A DNA stretch of 48,190 nt from Candidatus Thorarchaeota archaeon (GTDB lineage Archaea; Asgardarchaeota; Thorarchaeia; Thorarchaeales; Thorarchaeaceae), in the NCBI GenBank assembly GCA_004524445.1, contig SDNP01000023.1, forward strand, positions 1-48,190. Direction: 5' to 3'. Shown here in pieces: positions 44,149 to 48,190 of the stretch. Each line of letters starts with the position of its first letter. Positions within the stretch are counted from its first letter, which is position 1. The position numbers and the translations under genes were made by a program. Under the pieces are notes generated by a model, which worked only from the letters and a program-made list of their open reading frames with translations, made no database searches and was not told where the DNA came from.

Positions 44149-44946
44149 CTAGCCTTGCTTATCACGAATCTTAGCACACCGCTTTGCTATTAGGCAGGCT
44201 ATCGAACCAGCACCTAATCCATTTCCAATATTCACGACTGCCAACCCTGGGGCGCAGGACTGCAACATCGATGCTAGTGCTGTTTCTCCATTTCCGCCGT
44301 ATCCATATCCAATCGGTACCGGGAGTCCAATCACAGGAATGTCAAGAAGGGAAGCAACCACCGTGGGGAGAGCGCCCTCCATGCCTGCTACAACAACCAC
44401 TGCGTCAGTATCATTCTTGATAATTTCCTCCATTGGCTCGACCAAACGATGAATTCCTGCGACGCCTACATCGTAGAATTTCAAAACCTCAATCCCCATA
44501 ACACGAGCAATCATTTCCACTTCTATGGAAAATGGGATGTCTGACGTTCCCGCTGTGACCACGGCTATCTTTCCATTGATATCAGGAGGCGACCAGTCTT
44601 CTGAGTAAACGAGTGCAGTATAATGACCCGGTTTTCCGAGAACCTCCAAATTGTAATCAGAGAATTCCTTCTCTAGCCTATTCCGTTTTTCATCATCTAC
44701 TCGTGTGCCCATTGCAACTCCGTGTGTTGTTGCAATGTTGCGCATTATTTCCATGAACTGCTCGGTGTCCTTTGTATCAGCCAAGACTACTTCGGGAATA
44801 CCGCTCCTACTCTCCCTTTCTGTATCTATGGCTGCAAAATCACTAACTCGCTTAAGGGAGAGATTCCTCAATAACTGCTCTGCATCCTCGAGGGAGATTC
44901 TCTCTTCTACCAAGTCTTCGAGCAGGTTTCTGATATTTCTGGTCAT
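44149..44946 (-). CDS. larB: LarB-like protein (nickel-pincer cofactor synthesis, PurE/NCAIR-mutase family)
   Basis: 265 residues from ATG 44946, preceded by GAGGTAGAAG; the frame opens at 45045 but that extension lacks conserved sequence. The N-terminal helices (IRNLLEDLVEERISLEDAE) and SGIPEVVLADTKDTEQ are typical of LarB. The PurE-like domain shows VVTAGTSDIPFSIEVE, YDVGVAGIHRL and VVVAGMEGALPTVVASL. LarB carboxylates and hydrolyses nicotinate adenine dinucleotide for the nickel-pincer cofactor. LarC and a lactate-racemase LarA are not in the window. Confidence 0.88.
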   Translation of the reverse strand: MTRNIRNLLEDLVEERISLEDAEQLLRNLSLKRVSDFAAIDTERESRSGIPEVVLADTKDTEQFMEIMRNIATTHGVAMGTRVDDEKRNRLEKEFSDYNLEVLGKPGHYTALVYSEDWSPPDINGKIAVVTAGTSDIPFSIEVEMIARVMGIEVLKFYDVGVAGIHRLVEPMEEIIKNDTDAVVVVAGMEGALPTVVASLLDIPVIGLPVPIGYGYGGNGETALASMLQSCAPGLAVVNIGNGLGAGSIACLIAKRCAKIRDKQG

Positions 44947-45050
44947 TCTTCTACCTCGCTTTCTTGCCGTCAATCCTCTCATGAGAAACCTTAAAGTTGA
45001 CGTTTGATACGATGGAGCTCTGTATAACTGAACAACGAAGGTCACTAGGC

Positions 45051-45566
45051 ATGCAGATTGAAACTATAATACAAAGTTTGCTCACTCCTCCCGTTGTTTA
45101 TGTTCTGCTTTTCATTATTGTCATCATACTTGTAATTGCAGGACTGAGAGTCCGTAGGCGAAGATCTATGGACCCAAGAATCAGGCAAATTGATAAACTT
45201 CAGTCCGCAATTGAAAAAGGTAAAGATCCACCTACGCTACAAGTAAGTACAAGACAAGATATCATAACCGAGATATTTGAAAGAAAAATGAATGCTGTAG
45301 GAATGGCTCCCTCTGACGACTCGGGCTATATCCCCACATCTCAAACGCCTCTTGCAAATTATCTCAAGAAATACAATATTTCAGATGACATTATTGATGC
45401 AATTCAAACGGGACTTGATGAAGAAGAATCTGAGGAGGCTGTTCGTGGAATAATAAGAGCGGCAGCGGATACGCCTGACGTAAACCTTGATGGGATCTTC
45501 TTGGAAAAGGCTGAGGAAATTGCTGTTGAAGAGTGGAAACGTAGGAGAGGCATCGGATCACCTTAG
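45051..45566 (+). CDS. Single-pass membrane protein (171 aa), unknown
   Basis: One N-terminal hydrophobic helix (PPVVYVLLFIIVIILVIAGL) is followed by basic residues (RVRRRRSMDPR), placing the remainder inside the cell. The soluble part is helical (IRQIDKLQSAIEKGK, then a C-terminal acidic helix and RRRGIGSP). The frame begins at 44997, but a TATA-like CTTAAAG lies at 44990-44996, so the start is placed at ATG 45051. It is 12 bases before the AlaX gene. Function unknown. Confidence 0.65.
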   Translation: MQIETIIQSLLTPPVVYVLLFIIVIILVIAGLRVRRRRSMDPRIRQIDKLQSAIEKGKDPPTLQVSTRQDIITEIFERKMNAVGMAPSDDSGYIPTSQTPLANYLKKYNISDDIIDAIQTGLDEEESEEAVRGIIRAAADTPDVNLDGIFLEKAEEIAVEEWKRRRGIGSP

Positions 45567-45578
45567 GTGAAATGAATA

Positions 45579-46301
45579 ATGACTGATTTGCTCTACATGC
45601 GGGATAATTATGTTAAGGAATTTGAAGCAGTCGTGATGGAAGTCACCGAGGATTCAATTGTAACTGACCAGACCGCTTTCTATCCTGAGGGCGGTGGACA
45701 GGTTGGAGACAAAGGTTTCTTCAAGAACAATAAGTCCAGCATGGAAGTGGTGAACACCAAGCGAAGGAATCGTGAAGTGCATCACATCTCGAAAAATGAG
45801 GTACCCTTTGGTATTGGAGATTCGGTGCGGGGTATTCTCGACTGGGAACGAAGATATGAGCTTATGCGGTTTCACACCGCGCAGCACCTGATTTCTCGAT
45901 ATCTACAAATGAATCATGACTTGGAAACAGTCGGCAATCAGATTAAAACTGGACAGAGTCGAGCAGACTATTCTCCCATCGATGAATTCACTGATGAAAT
46001 GATTACCGATTTAGAGGATGGCATTGCTGACCTAGTGAGCCAAGAGATTGATGTCGAAATTCAGTTTATGCCCCGTGAAAAAGCTGTGGAATTTCTTCAA
46101 GAGAGAGGCTATCAGACACGGTATTTGGACATGGTGCCCAAGTCAGTTAAGGAGTTCAGAATCCTTCTCATTGGTGACTATGACGCTGCTTCTTGTGCTG
46201 GCACACATGTCAGAAACACCCGTGAAATTGGTGGCGTCACCATTGATAAGACGAAGAATGTTGGCTCAGGCAAACAAAGAATCTACTTCTCACTAACTTG
46301 A
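45579..46301 (+). CDS. alaX: Alanyl-tRNA editing protein AlaX
   Basis: 240 residues, AlaX-M type. The N-terminal glycine-rich segment (TDQTAFYPEGGGQVGDKG) and the zinc site H99, H103 (HTAQH), C206 and H210 (CAGTH) match the editing domain of AlaRS. The protein hydrolyses serine or glycine wrongly attached to tRNA-Ala. It follows the membrane-protein gene on the same strand. Confidence 0.95.
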   Translation: MTDLLYMRDNYVKEFEAVVMEVTEDSIVTDQTAFYPEGGGQVGDKGFFKNNKSSMEVVNTKRRNREVHHISKNEVPFGIGDSVRGILDWERRYELMRFHTAQHLISRYLQMNHDLETVGNQIKTGQSRADYSPIDEFTDEMITDLEDGIADLVSQEIDVEIQFMPREKAVEFLQERGYQTRYLDMVPKSVKEFRILLIGDYDAASCAGTHVRNTREIGGVTIDKTKNVGSGKQRIYFSLT

Positions 46302-46370
46302 AAAGGGATGGGCATTCACTGTGCCAATATCTTTAACCGAGTATATGATTCATAATTAGGTGTGACACCA

Positions 46371-47663
46371 ATGAAGGCTCTTGTACTGACTGCGGGAAAA
46401 GGAAAACGGCTTCGCCCACTCACCACTGACCGGTCGAAATCAATGCTCATGCTTGCAGGTCGACCCGTCCTAGACTACATATTGAATAGCTTGGAGGACA
46501 ACGGAATCAATGACGTAGTCGTGGTTGTAGGTCATGGTCGTGAAGAGATTATCGATCATTTCCAGCATGGTAGCGACCGTGGTCTCAAGATTCGATATGT
46601 AATCCAGCATGAGCAGAAGGGTGTGGAACATGCTATCCTCACCGCTCGCGATGAGCTAGAAGATAGCGACCAATTTCTACTTGTAAATGGTGACGTTCTT
46701 GTAGAATCTGATATGGTCAAGCGGACTTTGAATAATCATAAGAACATGAACGCTGACATTACGATGCTTGTTACACTGGTTCCTAATCCTGAGCAGTTTG
46801 GAACTGTAAGGATAGGTAAGAACGGCGTAGTTGAGCAGCTTGTGGAGAAGGGTGGGCCTGATAGGTATGTAAGCAATTATGCGGTTGCAGGTGTATCAGT
46901 TTTTAGTACTGATGTGCTACCTATTTTGGAGGAAAATGAAACTATGGAGAAAACCGTAGAAACAATGATTTCCTCTGGGAAGAAAGTTACTGCCGCTGTT
47001 TGGGAGAAGGAATGGGCAGAATTCACCTGGCCTTGGGACATTCTCAAAGCTAACCGAATAATAATGGACCGTAATCTTCGGGGAAGAGGAAGCTTCATCG
47101 CAGAATCTGCAACAGTCCATAATACTGTAGTTTTAGAGGGGCCGGTTTACATTGATGAACAAGCAGTAATTAGACCTGGCACTACCATCAGGGGGCCCGT
47201 CTATATTGGAAAGAAAGTCTATATTGGCAACAATTCACTGGTTCGAGACTATACCTGCCTTTGTGATGGGGTGCATATAGGCTACGCCGTAGAAGTGCGA
47301 AATAGCATGGTATTCAATGGTGTAGACGTTGGACGAATGACCTACCTTGCCGACTCAATAGTTGGCGCGAATTCTTGCATAGAAGCAGGCGCGCAAATGT
47401 GGAATTGGCGGCCGGGTAGTGAACCACTATTTCTTGAGGAAAACGGAGAGAAAATTAGGATTCCGCTGAAGAAATTTGGAGCGATGATAGGCGACAATGT
47501 TGTCATCGGGGTCAATTCTTCAATTTATCCTGCTAAGAGATTGGGTGGAGGTAGTGTTATTGCTCCTGGGTGTATAGTTGATAGGGATATTCCTCCCAAA
47601 TCTGCAGTTTCAACAAAGCAAGAACTTGTCATTTCTAAGCTTGACGAAACAGAATCCTGCTGA
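46371..47663 (+). CDS. GlmU-like sugar-phosphate nucleotidyltransferase
   Basis: 430 residues. The nucleotidyltransferase domain shows LTAGKGKRLRPLT, the sugar-phosphate lysine in KSMLMLAG, and LVNGDVLVE. From residue about 240 a left-handed beta-helix (GPVYIDEQAVIRPGTTI, GPVYIGKKVYIGNN, NWRPGSEP) carries an acyltransferase-like module. The architecture is that of archaeal bifunctional GlmU/RmlA-like enzymes making UDP-GlcNAc or related nucleotide sugars. AGGTG eight bases before ATG 46371 decides the start; GTG 46362 opens the frame. It links to the WecB-type gene by pathway, not position. Confidence 0.9.
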   Translation: MKALVLTAGKGKRLRPLTTDRSKSMLMLAGRPVLDYILNSLEDNGINDVVVVVGHGREEIIDHFQHGSDRGLKIRYVIQHEQKGVEHAILTARDELEDSDQFLLVNGDVLVESDMVKRTLNNHKNMNADITMLVTLVPNPEQFGTVRIGKNGVVEQLVEKGGPDRYVSNYAVAGVSVFSTDVLPILEENETMEKTVETMISSGKKVTAAVWEKEWAEFTWPWDILKANRIIMDRNLRGRGSFIAESATVHNTVVLEGPVYIDEQAVIRPGTTIRGPVYIGKKVYIGNNSLVRDYTCLCDGVHIGYAVEVRNSMVFNGVDVGRMTYLADSIVGANSCIEAGAQMWNWRPGSEPLFLEENGEKIRIPLKKFGAMIGDNVVIGVNSSIYPAKRLGGGSVIAPGCIVDRDIPPKSAVSTKQELVISKLDETESC

Positions 47664-47762
47664 AACACAATATGATGCAATAAGTTCGTCTAACGTATGA
47701 GCATCTTTAAAAGCCAAACTCGGGAGCTTCGCGATGACCCGGGAAAAATACCTAGGAGAGTA

Positions 47763-48190
47763 ATGACTATTAGCCGGAAGAAATGGGGTAAATCAGCAGT
47801 TAAGACAGACCGTGTCATTAGAGATGCTGTGCCAAAAGACGAAGTCCTAGAAGAGATAAATGATTACCTGAAGAATGCCAAATCGGTCACAAGATTCGAT
47901 CTTGCAAACAAATTTGGCATCAGGGCTAGCGTTGCGAAGAAGATTCTGAAAGAGCATGAAGAGGAAGGAAGCCTTATTCCATATATCCGTGAAAGTGGCT
48001 TCGTTGTATATACCACTCCTGAGGAAATGGAAAAACGTGAGCGTGGAGTGCCTATCATGACACAGGATGTTCTTGAAGAAGTTGCTGCTTCAACTCCCAA
48101 AGAATCTGTAATTGATGATGAAATGGAAGCGGCATTGGCTGCTGCATCCTCTGTGGGTCCGGTAAAACCCAGCAAATTGGCAAGGAAGAG
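47763..48190 (+). CDS. Ribosomal protein S25e (partial, runs past window end)
   Basis: ATG 47763 with GGAGAG seven bases upstream, and a TATA-like CTTTAAAAG at 47704-47712; the frame has no stop before 48190. The N-terminus RKKWGKSAVK and the winged helix (VTRFDLANKFGIRASVAKKIL, core FDLANKFGIRASVAK, then GFVVYTT) match S25e, a small-subunit protein found in eukaryotes and many archaea. The C-terminal extension (from about residue 95) is unlike canonical S25e and low in complexity. An ATG at 47697 overlaps the promoter and is rejected. Confidence 0.87.
   Translation, partial: MTISRKKWGKSAVKTDRVIRDAVPKDEVLEEINDYLKNAKSVTRFDLANKFGIRASVAKKILKEHEEEGSLIPYIRESGFVVYTTPEEMEKRERGVPIMTQDVLEEVAASTPKESVIDDEMEAALAAASSVGPVKPSKLARK

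Noticed and set aside
47697..47762. Upstream ATG for S25e at 47697
   Set aside because: The segment contains the TATA-like CTTTAAAAG, and ATG 47763 has a proper ribosome site and the family N-terminus.

Overview
The window reads as a gene-dense archaeal chromosome segment. Promoters are TATA-type (for example 9176-9186, 26431-26442, 38344-38353), several genes look leaderless, GTG and TTG starts are common, and the gene set is archaeal: ribosomal protein S25e, tungsten aldehyde:ferredoxin oxidoreductase, archaeal-type dCTP deaminase, threonine synthase and AlaX. An ESCRT-III/Snf7-type protein at 9231-9881 together with S25e, moderate GC content and many eukaryote-flavoured small proteins points to an Asgard archaeon. 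Thorarchaeia is my best guess. That placement is inference, not proof. I see no tRNA, rRNA, CRISPR array, insertion sequence or prophage.

Layout. 1-2929: two tandem paralogous membrane-anchored peptide-type substrate-binding proteins (the first cut by the window edge) with an unusual lobe order and no permease nearby. 3.0-7.1 kb: ATC-hydrolase-like protein, alpha/beta hydrolase, HAD phosphatase, GNAT acetyltransferase, two unknown genes and a candidate small RNA. 7.4-14.5 kb: Mrp/NBP35 ATPase, IMPase-family phosphatase, ESCRT-III protein with SerB-like phosphatase, threonine synthase, and a Mg-chelatase-like AAA+/VWA pair. 14.7-22.4 kb: AIR-synthase-like protein, SurE, a 56-residue histone-fold protein, UDP-GlcNAc 2-epimerase, an HhH membrane protein, nucleoside phosphorylase, PRPP synthetase, dCTP deaminase. 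22.6-28.9 kb: glutamate dehydrogenase, branched-chain aminotransferase, and an AOR with its polyferredoxin partner; together these suggest amino-acid fermentation (transamination and deamination to 2-oxo acids, then aldehyde oxidation with ferredoxin).

28.9-38.0 kb is mostly uncharacterised: a PH-like/zinc-ribbon protein, a 70-residue beta-rich protein, a KH/PP-loop ATPase overlapping a DUF123 protein, an MBL hydrolase, and an operon of two very large helical proteins (859 and 812 residues) that I do not recognise. 38.0-41.3 kb holds CutA and the most striking locus: two consecutive genes that each fuse a DapA/NAL-superfamily aldolase to a formaldehyde-activating-enzyme (Fae) domain, with the Fae signature residues divided between the two. 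41.3-48.2 kb: a partly decayed-looking interval, alpha/beta hydrolase, M20 peptidase, LarB, a membrane protein with AlaX, a GlmU-like nucleotidyltransferase and the start of S25e.

Nucleotide metabolism (SurE, Udp/PNP, PrsA, Dcd) and amino-acid metabolism (ThrC, SerB, GdhA, IlvE, M20) dominate the recognised genes. The strongest candidates for something undescribed are the aldolase-Fae pair, the 859/812-residue pair, and the membrane-tethered chelatase-like pair whose AAA+ gene appears to use a CTG start.
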